Source of the DNA: Isoetes taiwanensis
Taxonomy: Eukaryota > Streptophyta > Lycopodiopsida > Isoetales > Isoetaceae
NCBI GenBank assembly: GCA_021234155.1
Contig: JAJEKV010000027.1
Coordinates: forward strand, 3,656,623-3,720,622
DNA length: 64,000 nucleotides
Direction of reading: 5' to 3'
A program made the position numbers and the translations under genes. Under the pieces are notes generated by a model. That model was not told the DNA's origin. It saw nothing but the letters and a program-made list of their open reading frames with translations, and ran no database searches. This document shows, piece after piece, positions 1-12,692 of this stretch. Position 1 is the first letter of the stretch; every line of letters begins with the position of its first letter.

Positions 1-1529
1 ATTCCCTACGTGAAGAGGTGAGTTTAAATGCGCCTTTTCGTGTAGTATTAGAACATGCGGATGTGTTTGGAACATGGAGCTGCTCGAAAGCTCGGCCAGT
101 TTATTGTTTCCTTGTCAACATATTTCAGCGTCAAGAGATGAAATGTAGTCTACGTATTGAGATATGCCGACACGCGAAACAATAGATCGAATTAACACTT
201 CGAATAGATCTGTTTTGATCATGAAACGAGTTCGGCGGCTTCGCCCCGGTTATGGTTTTCCTTGTTGAAGACATGCATATTTGAGGCGGAGAGATACTCT
301 CTAGGTTGAGAATGCTAAGCATGGGAACTATAAATGGGAGAATTTCCTTGGCGTTTCAAGTGTGTATTTTTGCTTGGAATGCTAGATCTAGGGCCTTAGA
401 ATCTTGGTTCAAATGCATCCCCACAATGGTTAGTCATGAGGCCTCCACCCGATCAGGCCACTCCCCTTATATTCGAGGAAGATGGTTCGAAGGAGAGTGG
501 CTCGAACAACTAGAGGCACCTAGGACTAAGCGGTACAATCAACAGAACGTTGTGAGACTAAGCGTGTCTTCATTACTGAAGTGAAAACGCCATAAGCTGC
601 TGAAAGGATCTTGGCCTCGAGTTACGGCTCACGTGTTTAAAAGGCATTCTCGACTCGAGTCGAGAGTGCGGCGGCAACTTCTGTGGTTTCCACGTGGTTG
701 AATTCGGGTACCTCCACCCGGTCAGAGCCTCATAGCAATATTGAGGAAGATGGATCGGGAAGGAGTGGCTCGGCCCGGAAATCGAGCTGCGACAAGACCT
801 GAGGAAGGAATTAGCTGGCATTTAGGGATTCTCGGTGAGTCGAGAATGCAAATGTTAACTTCATGCGCATTCGACTTGCAAATTCGGGAATGCCTTAACA
901 ATAGCTTTCGGGTAGTACTCACGGAGTCTTTGGCTGGTTGAACACTCGACTCGCGGGTAGAGATGCATCTGGCGAGCCACATCCGAGGAGACACCGCGGG
1001 CGATCAGACCACTTCCGCCGCCAATATTAAGGCAAGATAATAGTCCGGTAACAATTTGTCTGCGGAAATACTGAAGAATCTGCTGGAGCGAGCATATTTG
1101 AGGCCTCCACCAGTCGAACCGGATCCTCTTAGCGATACTCGATGATGATGGTTCGAAGAAGAAGAGTGGCTTTCAATTTGGGTGGAGGCACTACTGACTG
1201 CCCTATGGCTGCATTGGTGGGTATGATATTCTCATTCCTTGAGTCGAGGAATACCTAGGCTGCGGCCGAGGTTTTGCTTTAGTAGAAAAGGCGTTGGGTA
1301 GCTGTGTGCATTCACCGATAGCGATTCGAGAATTCCTCAACCCGACCAACAATCGAGTGTACACTCTTTGTTCTCGCCTCGCTGAGTCGAAGAAAGAGCT
1401 GTACTTCTACGGATTGTTGGCCATTCTCGACTGTGATCGAAAGCGAGATTCCCTCTGCACCTCTCTACTTGAGGGAGGATATCTTTGTGAGTTAGAATTA
1501 CTGGAAGTCGTAAAGCAATTCTTCTAGAG
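1..1529. repeat. Decayed tandem repeat block with TCGAG palindromes
   Basis: I see no credible gene here. A module containing a 'gcctccacc(c)g..tc' stretch, then 'gaggaagatgg(t/a)tcg' and 'gagtggct' recurs at about 440-510, 709-770 and 1100-1175, with a weaker trace near 985. Inverted repeats around TCGAG lie between the modules: a perfect 18-bp palindrome at 648-665 (tctcgactcgagtcgaga), 7-bp arms at 828-834/841-847, and 6-bp arms at 1234-1239/1247-1252. This looks like an old tandem array of about 300-400 bp units. The short open frames inside (for example 1294-1527) change frame from copy to copy and are probably chance. Confidence 0.45.
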
Positions 1530-1562
1530 CCTAGTTGCACTCAACCAACACAATGCAACAAC
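1530..1562. repeat. 33-bp direct repeat, copy 1
   Basis: This 33-bp stretch is identical to 2204-2236. It contains the inverted arms GTTGCA and TGCAAC around a 14-nt loop. The two copies are 674 bp apart. They may be the ends of a small duplication or of an unrecognised element. Confidence 0.6.
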
Positions 1563-2050
1563 ATCTTGTCCGGAAGCCTTTTGGGTATACAAAAGCATCA
1601 AATACCACAAAGGATCAAAACTCTAAGTTCATAGGGTTTATAGGCCTCGTCGCTAATGTCAACCGACCCCAACATGCCAAGACTCTTACGAAACTTCGCA
1701 AAGGGCGTCTCCACATCCATCTTGGCGAGATCTGCAAAGGAACAAAGAAACACAGTACGAGGACCCCAATCTTGGCACAAAGAACATACATCTTTGTCGA
1801 GGGCCTACCATGGGCGCAAAGGGCCCTCGACATCGACCCATAAAATCCAACATTCAAGACATAAGAGTTGCCCCAACAACAGTGATGCTTGGCATGAGAG
1901 CCTCATTATTGTACAGATAACCTCGCCAAGATCAAGAAGTTGAACAAGGAGCCAATCAACATAAAAGCTAAGACATTGACTATAAGGAATACTTCTGATA
2001 GCATAGGTTGTAATCGCGAGGGGCTAAAACTAAAAGGGGGAGGGGTGGGG

Positions 2051-2192
2051 CGTAAGGCTACAAAAGGGGAGGAAGCTCAAAAGGCGGTGATGAGATGGAA
2101 GGTGCAACAAGTCTACTCCTAAATACTCCAGGGATACTCACAACTAGCCTCAGAGGCGGTTTATACGCTAATCTCCAACCTTGGTCATCGCA
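2051..2192. repeat. About 145-bp direct repeat, left copy
   Basis: Clearly related to 7397-7540: both copies carry, in the same order, 'gctacaaa..gggga', 'ggtgatga.gatggaagg', 'taaatactccag', 'gatactcacaactagcctc' and 'gcggttta'. A purine-rich tract (2031-2048, aaaaggggg/aggggtgggg) lies immediately upstream and resembles a polypurine tract. The copies are about 5.3 kb apart in the same orientation, so they could be remnants of LTRs. No TG...CA ends or primer-binding site could be fixed. Confidence 0.5.
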
Positions 2193-2203
2193 CTTCTGGG
2201 AAA

Positions 2204-2236
2204 CCTAGTTGCACTCAACCAACACAATGCAACAAC
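2204..2236. repeat. 33-bp direct repeat, copy 2
   Basis: Identical to 1530-1562, with the same GTTGCA/TGCAAC arms. It lies just downstream of the longer direct repeat at 2051-2192. Confidence 0.6.
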
Positions 2237-5200
2237 TATCTTTGCGAGAAAAGTGAGGAAAGACAAGAAACTAAAGTCTACTATCCTAAACAGCGCACTC
2301 AAAACATTGCGAAAAGAACCAATCCTAGAGCATCTCCACAAAATGGAAATAAAGAAGTGCAAGGGAAAGACATCAAGCGAAAAATCATGACGAGGGACTG
2401 ACTCACTAAAAATAACATCAAAGGGCAGAAAAATCAAACTATAGCTCCATCAGCGAGGAGTGCAGGGACTACCGTGTCAAATACCACACCTCCATCGCCA
2501 ATTGAAAGCTTAAACACAACATACTCACTCACTAAGAAAAATGGTACAACATATATTCACTTTAAGCTAAGAAAAATGGTAGACCTAATAATCCATCAAA
2601 CCAAACATACGAGTTACAAAGTCACAAAACCTCAAAATGCAAAGGTGACCCCAACAGCTCGTACAGCAAAGGCACAGATGAAGTAGCATCAACTGAAAAT
2701 GCCTCCAAAGAGAAACTAGAAGAAGAAGCGATTTGAAAGGTCTAATGTGAGAAGTGGACTAAAAAACAAGAACTCTGCAAACAAAAATGAGGCTACGAGG
2801 AGCATGAGAAAGAAAAGCTGAACTCCTAATTCTCCAAAGATGGCTGGATCCACGTCATGCCAGAGAACTAAGTAGCCAAAAGAACTTCAAAATGAAGTGC
2901 CATTGCAAAATTTTTAAGCCCAAATTACTATGGGTAACTAAGGAAAATCCATCCACCAGCAGGGCATTGCCAAAAAGCCCAAACAAATTCGTGACAATGT
3001 CAACCTCTAATGTCGCACAATGTAGAACTCTTGGGCCAGAGTAGATCCTCGGGATGAACTATACGGCTGGGATTAACCAAAGGTGGAATTTTGCCAGCCT
3101 TCAATCTCCCAGCGAGCACTTGTGAACCGCGACTCAAAGTTGACAAGAGTCTGAGCAGTAAATAGAAAAGGTGAGAAATAATAAATGGATTGACAATTAT
3201 CAACTCTGCAAACAAAAATATGAGCATCGACTACATGAGAAAAGAGAAAAACAAAGCTGCTAAGCCGTCAGAGGAAATACCAGTAGTGAAGAGCTTCAAA
3301 ATTGAAGTACCATTGGACAAATTTGACCCAAATGCTATAGGAGAGCATTGGAGGGCACAGAATCAAAAGGAGGTCTCTGAGACTACCATACTCCTAAAGC
3401 AAGTAGGCAATAAAGCAAGAGCCACTCTCCACCTAGCACAAAGGTCATTGTCAGCGTGACCAGAACATGTGAAAAAAGTAAACTCTAACTCTAATGAATT
3501 GTGATCACCTGAAAGTAAAATATAAGAGTCACTCGTATTGCATCACAGGACCTAAACCTAAGAATTGAGGAATTTAAGGTTGCAAAAGATAGACAATACA
3601 TTCGAGAAGCTACATGGGGTGTACTAAAAGGTAACCACAATTGCTTGGGGTTCTTGAAAACCACAACAATTGAAAACAAAATGAGACTTGGAAAAAGAAA
3701 AGTGAACATTAACAAATTGTACTCTAATAGAACACATAAAGGCAAAATAAAAGGGATGGCTTAAATGGCTGCTTGAGGGCCTCCTGACAACAGGCTCCAC
3801 GAAGAGGCGATTTGACATTTAAGACTTAAAAGGTACTAACCAAATACGTGAGAGAGCATATAAAGAGCCGAGCCACTTTTATAGGGCATTTAATGTGCTA
3901 TACTATAAACTTCTGAAACTTGAACAAAAGAGGAAAATGATACATGAACAATGATGGAACCTTCCCGGAGAGCTAGATTCATGTGATCCTAGGAGTCCTT
4001 CCAAGGATGACAAATCGGATAACATGCAAAATTTAAAGAGCGAACAAGAAGAGCCCGAATGTCGTTAGGCACAGGCTCAAGTTGACGATACATTTTGCAT
4101 ATAAAGGCCAAACCTTCAAATTAATATTCTCGACTACTTAGAGACATTAAAAACTTGGCAGAATGCCATTTTCTATTCTACCTCTTCTTCTTGCGAGACA
4201 TTAAAAGCAAAGCGGTATGCCATTTCTATTCTACCTCTTATTCTTCACACCTTGCCAAGCAACGCAAATTCTCATTCCACTTGATACTCTCTATTGCTTG
4301 CCAAACAATGAAATGCAAAACTAACATCTCTTGGCACACTAGGCACGGAGCCCAGCCTAACAATGCAAAAATAACCAAAGTCTCTTAGCACAAAGCATTA
4401 CCTCAGGTTCTTGACAAACAATGAATAACACACTTTGTTAACACCTCAAACGTACCTCTTAAAACTTAATGGAACTCAAGAGACAATCTTGTAGTAGTTT
4501 GCTACCAGAAAAGAATCCATACCTGAGAACAAGCTAAAAGAACCTAATGAAGCTCAAAAGGCTGGAATAAAGGCGTCCCAACCATGCTAGCAAAATAATA
4601 AGGCGTTCTTGATGAAAAAGTGTGAAAATAGTCCACCCTCTAAAGCTGATGCATGTAGGCTGGTACATGATCTCACATAAAGAGACTAAAGCATCACAAC
4701 AAAATTCGGAGAAAAGGACAAACTAAAGGTACAAAAGCAAAAGAGCAAAAGGACAACGTCCACAAAATCCTGAGCCGTTACCACAACTCATGCCATACCA
4801 ACCACACCTCATGCCCGAGAGATGGAAGTCTGAGTTGAGAATACTCCTTCCTCTCAAGCAGAAGGCCATGACCCAAAAGCTGAGAATAAAATAATAGGCA
4901 AAACTAGCATAAGCGGTACTAGGAAGTTCTCAACGGTACTACAGGAAGTTCTCCATGAGAACAATAAAAAGCAGTATTCCTTGGTAGCCTCTATGTAGGC
5001 ATCTAATGAGAGAACTTCCGACACATCAAATGAGAGAAGTTCCGGCATCTAGCGAGAGAATTCAAAGGCTATGGGATAGGCTCACATGTAGGCATGGAAG
5101 TAGGCAAGCCGAGGGCAAACAACAAGGTTGCAAAACCATGGGGATTTAGGATAAGAAAGTGCATTGGCTAAAAACTCAGAGGAAGCCACAACAAGAAAAG

Positions 5201-7396
5201 GTCACCCTCAACTTCAAATGTTTTCCTAGGCGATGTATTTTGAGTACAATATTAACTCTTCCAAGCATATGAAAAACGAAATGTGAGATCAAAGAAGGAC
5301 TATCGTTGGCCCCAATCCAGAGTTTGGACACATTGCTTCTTCTTTGCTTACAAGTGTCTGAGATCACAAAAGTAACCACCTCTGCCCAGGGGTTTACAAC
5401 AACAAAGCTATCAAAGTGAGTCATGGGTAGCAGAACCACCATGAAGCGCCAAGAGGAGATAATGCCAACCACTACAGGTGTGATTAGTGCAGAACCATAT
5501 ACGCAACAAGGAACTATCAAAGTGACTAACATGTAAGATGGTTAAAGAAATCTTGGACATACATTGACTAAAGATGGGACACATAAAAGCTAGGAAACCT
5601 GATGGATCTACGAATGACATATAGTTGTTACTACACTTAAAATGGAGGTGTGACTAGAAGTATTTTGCCACTAAAGCCAAGGTGTATGAAGTGCATATGC
5701 CCAGGATAGCAAAATTAACCCACCAGACATCATTACAAACCATCTGCAAAACCTTGAAGCGAAACATGTGCAACAAAAGAGTTTTTGTTTAGAAAATCTT
5801 GGCCTGCTTGCTAAGAAAATTGAGGTTAAATATAACTTTGTCTTGAACCACGAAAAGTTGAAGATAATTTATGCTGCATTAAGAAATAGAATCTAAACTA
5901 TCTCCTTTGCGTAACCCTTTTGCATCCTGAGGAGCTTTGAAATAGTACATTAAATGCGAGTCCTTAGCTCTAAACCAACAACATAAAGCATGCAAAACAT
6001 ACCACGAAGCGCAAATGTATACCTTGCTCAAAATATGTTACTGTCTCCCATCAAATGTCAATCATAAACTTGCTGGCCAGTTGCATCATAGCCCCGGATT
6101 CTTGGCCTGATTGAAACAAAATAAGCAGTTGCATCATATACGAGATTGCCTTGATCGGCCGCATGCACCTCTCCCTCATTTGAGATTGAGCATATTGAAC
6201 TCCATGCTTGGCGATGATGAGACCCACCCGACTAGCTGATTACTTTACAAATGAAGTAGCATACACACAAAATCCCTAAGCCTCGATAGAGCTAAGTCTC
6301 GTGACACAACAAGTGAAAAAGCGAGCGAAGCCTGAAACAAAATAAAATCGTGAATTTTATTAAAACACGTACCTACCTCTGAGTGTTACCTTGCAAAGTG
6401 TCGACAATTCCACTAAGGCAAGCCCATCATACAATAGAACTATCCGGCATACAAGATAATTCCACGTGAGGAGAAGCCATACTGAAGGCAGCGGCGAGCC
6501 ACGTTCCGAAGGACTTTATTTGAATAATATCGCACTTCAGAAACTATTTAATTGCTATGCGACTAGGAAGCTGGCGGTAACAAATACCTTAGAGATGGAT
6601 CGAAATGGAGTCTACAAGAACCTTGGTTTACGATGAGTTCAGATCCCTAAGATACATGGCCTTACGAGTGGATACTATGAGAGAATATATATTATTTTAA
6701 ACCAAAGCTACTAGCATCTATGTAATCTTTGGAAAAAGCGGATCAAACTGATTCGGACTCTTGCCAAAGGAACAACAAATCCCACAAAACTTTGTTTGCC
6801 ATCAGCGGATTCTTTACAAAGGTGGCTAGGAATTAAAATAGGTTATTTCCACTAAGGCAAAGCAATCGCGAACCATGAATTACCACCAGGGAATCCCTAC
6901 CTCGCTAAATTCGCCAGTCATTTTAGGTTCCATTAGACTTACGAAGCGGTTCCGACCTCTTAGATATTAAGTCAGGATCGGAGTGAATAAAATTTGAAGC
7001 TTAAGCACAATATTTGTTTGAAGTAAAGGAAACCGGTACTTTCGATCCTTGCAGTAATATACGGAAGGAGCATGAGATGAGATTTGCTTTCCGGCATTCA
7101 ACCCTAGCCCGCGGTGGCCGCTATAAGCACGTGGCCAAAATGTTAAAAGCTGTAGCGAGGGATTTATTGACTAAATGAACACTTAGCATCAAAACACTCT
7201 CTAAACAAGCTAGACATCCCACCAATAACACTTAGACAAAAGCTGGCACAGAAATAGCATGGCTGGCTTACGGATCTCAAAGCAACCACGAAAGATGCCA
7301 GCAGATACGCCGTTGCCATGTGCAAGGCAGCAGGATAGTAAGCCGTAAAGCGGTACATCAAAACAACACAAGGCGGGGCGAAAAACATCAACGGGC
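2237..7396. repeat. A-rich degenerate repeat region without a gene
   Basis: About 5 kb of strongly A-rich plus strand with no protein that I recognise. Part of it is an old tandem duplication. The stretches 2771-2945 and 3201-3350 share 'aactctgcaaacaaaaat', 'atgagaaa', 'cttcaaaa(t)tgaagt(g/a)ccattg' and 'cccaaat.ctat.gg' in the same order. The open frames on the minus strand (for example 5176-5532) are explained by A-richness giving few stops on the complement. The bracketing direct repeats suggest the interior of an old LTR element, but no pol motif is visible. Confidence 0.4.
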
Positions 7397-7540
7397 GTAG
7401 AGCTACAAAGGGGAGGCTCAAAGGCGGGTGATGAAGATGGAAGGAATGCAACAGATGCATAAATACTCCAGGGGATACTCACAACTAGCCTCCGAGAAGC
7501 GGTTTATCACGCTTTAATCTCAAAAGCGGTCGTCGGCACC
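7397..7540. repeat. About 145-bp direct repeat, right copy
   Basis: Right partner of 2051-2192 with small indels. The stretch 7541-8427 that follows holds no gene I can support; it is purine-rich at 7730-7830 and GC-richer from about 8040 to 8400. Confidence 0.5.
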
Positions 7541-8427
7541 TAATGTAGTTCATAGTTAGAAGCTGAGGGGCATTCCTTAGTTATGTTACGTTATGAAACA
7601 TTCATGGCAGTTTGTTTATCTATTAGTTCTTTGCTTTCTTGCAATTTTTCTTCTATCACTGTCACGAGAGTTCCTAATTCATTTAGCGCCCACTAGTATC
7701 ACTTATGCACGTACAAGGTATTAGAGTTCAACAAAAAACTAAAGAAAAGAAAACAAAAGCGAGAAAACAAAACAAAAGCGAAGCAGGGGAGACAACATGT
7801 GAAGCGGTGAAGCGGTATGGTATTAAAAAAAATGCCTAGAAGATTTGTTGGATGAGGAGAGGAAGCTCCGGGTGTTCGATTCCGTAATGACTCTGACGTT
7901 TGCAAAATAAGAGTTTGTCGAGTTTGGAAATTGTATCGAGGGGGATATTAAGAGCCTCTAATAAAAGAATATAGTGAGAGTCGCGATAAGGACTTCACGG
8001 AAAACTAAAACAAGCGTTAATAGAAGCTAAAAACTTGCGAAGAAGAACCTCACTTTCTTCTTAAAGTGCGCCCTTTCGAACACTTTCGAGCTAGCGAAAA
8101 CCCTCGGCGATGGATCGCGTCAGCGTCCAGGTCGACGGTCTAACATCATAAGGAGGTACCGGGTGGTTGAATGATCGATGCGCCAAGGGGAGGAGCTCGG
8201 GAATGGAAAAAAAGCGAGCGAATGAGGATGAATGGGTCAGCGGGGAGAGAAGAGGAAGAGGGTGCGATTATTTGGTACCTCGAACCGATAAAGTGCCATT
8301 ATGACACCACATCCCGCGTGTAGGCCATGCCATCAAATTGACACGGGTGTCGGTTAACGGCGGTAAGCCATGCACCCGGTGATTCGGTACGACAAAGCGC
8401 CAAGTGGACCTGATAATGCTTTTACAT

Positions 8428-8664
8428 GGTTCCAATATTTTAATGGTTTTAATGGTTCGTGGTTTTAATGGTTAATGGTTATAATGTTTTAATGGGTAAT
8501 GGTTCCAATGGTTATAATGTTTTAATGTTTATATTGGTTATATGGTCTTAATGTTTTAATGGTTATATGGTTGAAATATTTTTAATGTGGTTACGTATGG
8601 TTTAAATTGTTTTAGTGGTTTAAATGGATTTAATGGTTCTAATGGTTGTATATGGTTTTAATGT
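8428..8664. repeat. Degenerate TTTTAATGG minisatellite
   Basis: About 237 bp made of variants of ttttaatgg and ggttataatg (8-10 bp units), with interspersed ggttccaatgg. The units vary in length and base, so this is an old low-complexity array. It contains no open frame. Confidence 0.85.
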
Positions 8665-11600
8665 GTGCTCCTTTCATTGGCGGGGAGCATGTGAGATGAG
8701 CAAAAATGGAGCCAAAGTGACCTGAGGACATTGCCATAGGGTCAATGGAGGAAGATGGCGCTATTTGTTGCACCCTTACAGCGAGGCCGGTATTCTTGAG
8801 AGGGCATCATAAGCGCAATTGATCCTTTTGATAGTGTGAATGATGAAAGTGGGAGATGATCATCTTAGTTGGCATTGTGAAGTTGATACAATCATGTCGG
8901 GGGCTCTGAGTGAGTTGCATTTGACGTGCTTTCACGGCTTGTTGGAGTCCCAAACCGCAGTGCAAGATGGCCAATGGATATATTACACACAAGAATGGTG
9001 AAGTTTGGAATGCCCTCTTGAACTAGATACCCCAAGGCCCACCCTGACCCGTAGCTGGAAGATTTGGTGAGGGTGGATGAGCATCCTTTGATGACAAGGA
9101 AGAAGGCTATGTTTTACATAAAAGCCGAGGGTGCCCAAGAGACCTAGAAGTATTAAAATATTTAGAAAGGATGGAAGAAAGTATATTTAACCAAAGAAAC
9201 ACACGGAGGCAATTAGGGGAGACGAGGAGTTAAGCAGCAACCTAAGTTACTGAGTCCGGTCCCGATTAATGAATATTAACCTAGGTCTTGAGATAAAGGT
9301 CCCAATACATTGGACATCTTCGGAAGATAGGATTAATTTCATCTACCTCCTTGTGTAGAAATTTCAACTATGATGGCTCCTGGGAAAGGTTACTATATAT
9401 CAATTGGGGCACGAAGAAGGTATGTATGAGAGCATTGAGATGGATTCTTGGGATGAGCAAGTCTTCATTCTGAATCACGGGAGCAAGTTAGAAAGGCCAC
9501 GGTTGTTCCAACATGTAATGCACTCACTTTGAAACCTAGAGCAAAACCTCCCGAGGCTATTCGCGGTGTTCGAGAGCTGTGAATACATATCTCAATCTAT
9601 GCCTCACAAGAGTCGAGAGGCGAGCGAACTGCAGTGTCGCGAGTAGTTACAGCGAGATTGTTACCACAACATTATATCAAAGGAGTGCCTTAAAGGAGTC
9701 AACTCCATCACGGAAACGGAGGTAGGCCTCTTTCTCAATCACATTTGACAGAGTTATGGAGCACTCACTTCTCGGGCCATTAGGTGTCACATAGCACAGC
9801 CATTCTCAAGTGCAACACTTGCATTAGAAGCTCAGGATACACTTGCATCAAGCGCAATAGAGAAAAGAATGGCAATTAGGGAATGATTTGAGGATCACCA
9901 AAGGGACCAAATATCATGTAGACAGATTGTATTGGCGGTGGGAGAACATTTTCTCGGATGCAACACGACAGTTTTTGTGTATAATTCATGATAAGATGGA
10001 CCAACCTGAACTTTCTTGTAAAAGCTAGATCCTTTAAGCATTGTCAAAAGCAGCTTTTAGGATGAAGAAATAGAAGTAAAAGTAGTTGTCTTAACACATA
10101 GCCATGGAGCTGGAACCTATGAATTGTTTGTGCTTGATCTATGGAGATGATCCAAACTTCCATGTAGGCTCTATTTTTCAAGTGCTTGAGAACACTAGAG
10201 AAGGATCCCTGATGAAGGGAGGAGGTATTCCCCATCGTACCCATTTTAGGCTTTGATGGATGATCAACGGCTTTGTTACCAAAGTGGATAAAAAGCTCAT
10301 CAAAGGTGTCGATTGAATCAAGGAGGACTTGGGATGATTTCCCTTACTTAGAAACAAGCGCGAGGAGGAGCTATGTGTTTAATTGGACAGAAGCTGTTGG
10401 AAAGAAAACAAGAATAGATGGATGTGTTTTGGGGCAATGTCATACTTGGCAGTGATGGAGTATTCAAAGTTGTGAAAGTAGGATTCATGATGGTTGGGCA
10501 TCACATGTGATGATATAGATGCATTCTTTGGAACTTTCTCCACCAAGCTCAAGAGAGAAACGTGACTAGTCTCCACACGAACCTTCAATGGATGTGTTTA
10601 GAGCTGCATTGACCCCAACCCAATGGCTTTCTTGATGGATGAGTTCTTGATTGAAATCATTTTATGAGGGAAACTGCTAGATGGTAAGGATGATTGATAG
10701 GACACACAAAGCCACTTCAGTTCAAGTTTTGGGTTAGGATGGAATACCAATCATGCAATATAAGTGGAACCGGTGACAAGTTGTGGATGCACATGCAAAG
10801 GAATAGAGTTGGCCAAGCTTGGCGTGATGCTGGCTGGTGATTCTCATTCCCTGAGGCAGTCAAACCACTACCTCCCGAGTCAAGGCATTAGAATACCCCA
10901 AAGCTAGTGAAAGGGCATCAAGAGTTCTCTTGCTTGGGATGATGTTGTTGAAATGGAAGCACACCTCCCTCTTAAGAAGAAAAATCACATATGGACTCCC
11001 TAATCAAAGTCTTGGGAAAGTTGTGACCATGCTTAGAGGCGAACAACCGTGGGAGGGCTTAGAGCGGGTTTTACCCGAGTCAAATGGGAGGGTTCTCGAA
11101 AGACAAACACGTCTAAGAATGTTCACTTGGGTTCTTTCGAGGTTCAAAGTGGTTTTGTGGGAAATAAGGCCTCAAAGCGAAAGTGGTTTGATCTTCACAG
11201 AGTGGGATCCCTTTGAGGACATCAGGAAGGATACTTTGTGCTAGTAAAGGCGTGTTAGAATTGTCCAATATGGTTGGGGTGGCACTCTCTGATGTAACCA
11301 CCACTATGGTGATGGAGAGAGGAGTTAGATCTGGATTCCAAATTCAATGTGGGGCCATTGGAAGACCTGAGGAAGGGCAACTTGAAGGAGCAATGCCATT
11401 GCTTGGGACAAGAAGTGGAGGGCAAATCATGTTGATCTCGAGGAGGGGGTGGTGGAGTGTGTGGTATGGTCATATCCAAGTTCTCACATTGCAAAGGACA
11501 ACACACACAAGATCCCAAAAAGAGGGAGATGGACAAAGCCATGAGCAACCTCCATATATATCATTGTATGAGGGTAGATAATATTGAGAAGCTTGGCTTT

Positions 11601-11779
11601 CTCAGCTAATTGGTTTGTAAAATTTATGATGAAAACAAGTTACCAAATTCTTTGTGTGTGGTATGTAATTCTATTCAAGCTATCGTTATAGAATTTTTTT
11701 TGCTATAATATGAGTCCCATTTTCGATCCAGGGAGTCCCAAAATTAGGATCGACCCACTTTGAGATTAAATCACGACTT
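8665..11779. other. No supportable gene (3.1 kb of degenerate sequence)
   Basis: Several short plus-strand open frames occur (10273-10455, 10930-11244, 11213-11581). None shows a motif I can name, and neighbouring frames do not join into one protein. The composition is like the surrounding decayed retrotransposons. The right end abuts the truncated 5' LTR of the Gypsy element. Confidence 0.4.
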
Positions 11780-12492
11780 TAAAGCCTGTCGGGACTTCTG
11801 ATTGCACTAGGCCTAATGCTCTGCTTGCATGCGGGCTTTGCATGGGTTCGACACTCAGGGTGGTGTACACCTTCCATGGAACGTTCAGTCCGAGTCACGA
11901 GAGGCGATTAGCCCTCTGAGTCTGTGAGTCGGCATACCAACCTCGTGGGAGCTTAATCCCTACACTTGTAGTGGCGAGATGAAACCAGGGAATAGCCTTT
12001 GGCTATGCATCACAGCCTTCTGATCCGGGTTTCAAGACCTTTCAACCTACTACGCAAAGGGTATTACTTACCGAAGGAGGCCGGATGGAGTGGCCTACCT
12101 AAGCCATGTTCTTATGCCGGCGAGATCCATTTGCCATATGAACTTTCATGCATAATGACCACAGCAGGAGGCCAAATTAAATCGATCATCCCCTTGAGTC
12201 TGAGGCAGCGAGTAGGATCTCCATATATGATGTCTTGATCTTTATCTATCACCGAGATATGTGGTGAGCCATCCTTAAGTGATGGTCATGTGATATTGAT
12301 GTATTTGTACTTAAGCGTAGGTAGGCCACACGAGGAGCAGGGTAAATGACCTTCATTCTTCCCAACTGGAACTACGCCAAGGTTGCGGTGACGTGGAAGA
12401 GGCCTTGTATATCGGCATGGAAGTGGTATGGGGAGATGAACTCATGTTTATTATCTGGTGAGTGCACCATATATGAGTAGGGGGCGTCACCA
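11780..12492 (+). mobile_element. 5' LTR (truncated) of Ty3/Gypsy element
   Basis: This segment matches about 22905-23604 along its length. Shared landmarks in order are 'gcgggctttgcatggg', 'gtggtgtacaccttccatgga', 'tagcctttggctatgcat', 'agacctttcaacctact', 'taagccatgttcttatgcc', 'gtaggatctccatat', 'gatatgtggtgagccat' and the terminal 'gggcgtca.ca'. The copy at 22091-23604 is about 1514 bp and begins TGTGACG. The first 800 bp or so of that LTR are not found upstream of 11780, so the 5' LTR has lost its U3 half. The element ends in CA at 12492 and is followed at once by a primer-binding site. Confidence 0.75.
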
Positions 12493-12493
12493 G

Positions 12494-12504
12494 TGGTATC
12501 GAAC
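12494..12504 (+). promoter_or_regulatory. Primer-binding site (initiator tRNA-Met type)
   Basis: The sequence tggtatcgaac begins 2 nt after the LTR end. The first seven bases match the usual plant Gypsy/Copia site TGGTATCAGAGC, which pairs with the 3' end of initiator tRNA-Met; the later bases have diverged. The position next to the LTR supports the call. Confidence 0.55.
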
Positions 12505-12692
12505 AATGTTCTTGGAGACCAAGAGCAAAACAGCAGCCATGCTTCAGTGAGTACTAGCAGAGTAGGATTCCCAAACCTCGAAAAAAAAAGTGGGGAAAAT
12601 TTTTTTCTCATTTTTGTAGTTATCTACTAACTATGCTGATTAGAACTTGAACAAAAGAAATTTCTTAAGTCGCGAGAAATTGCTCATGATAT

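Noticed and set aside
1294-1943. Several 77-102 aa plus-strand frames
   Set aside because: They overlap in different frames, lie in decayed repeats and show no recognisable domain.
5176-5532. 118-aa hydrophobic minus-strand frame, possible membrane protein
   Set aside because: The region is A-rich on the plus strand, so the complement gives Phe/Leu/Val/Ser frames by chance; no motif and no neighbour support.
7375-8427. A second gene-bearing LTR element start
   Set aside because: No primer-binding site, gag or pol motif could be read downstream of the right direct repeat.
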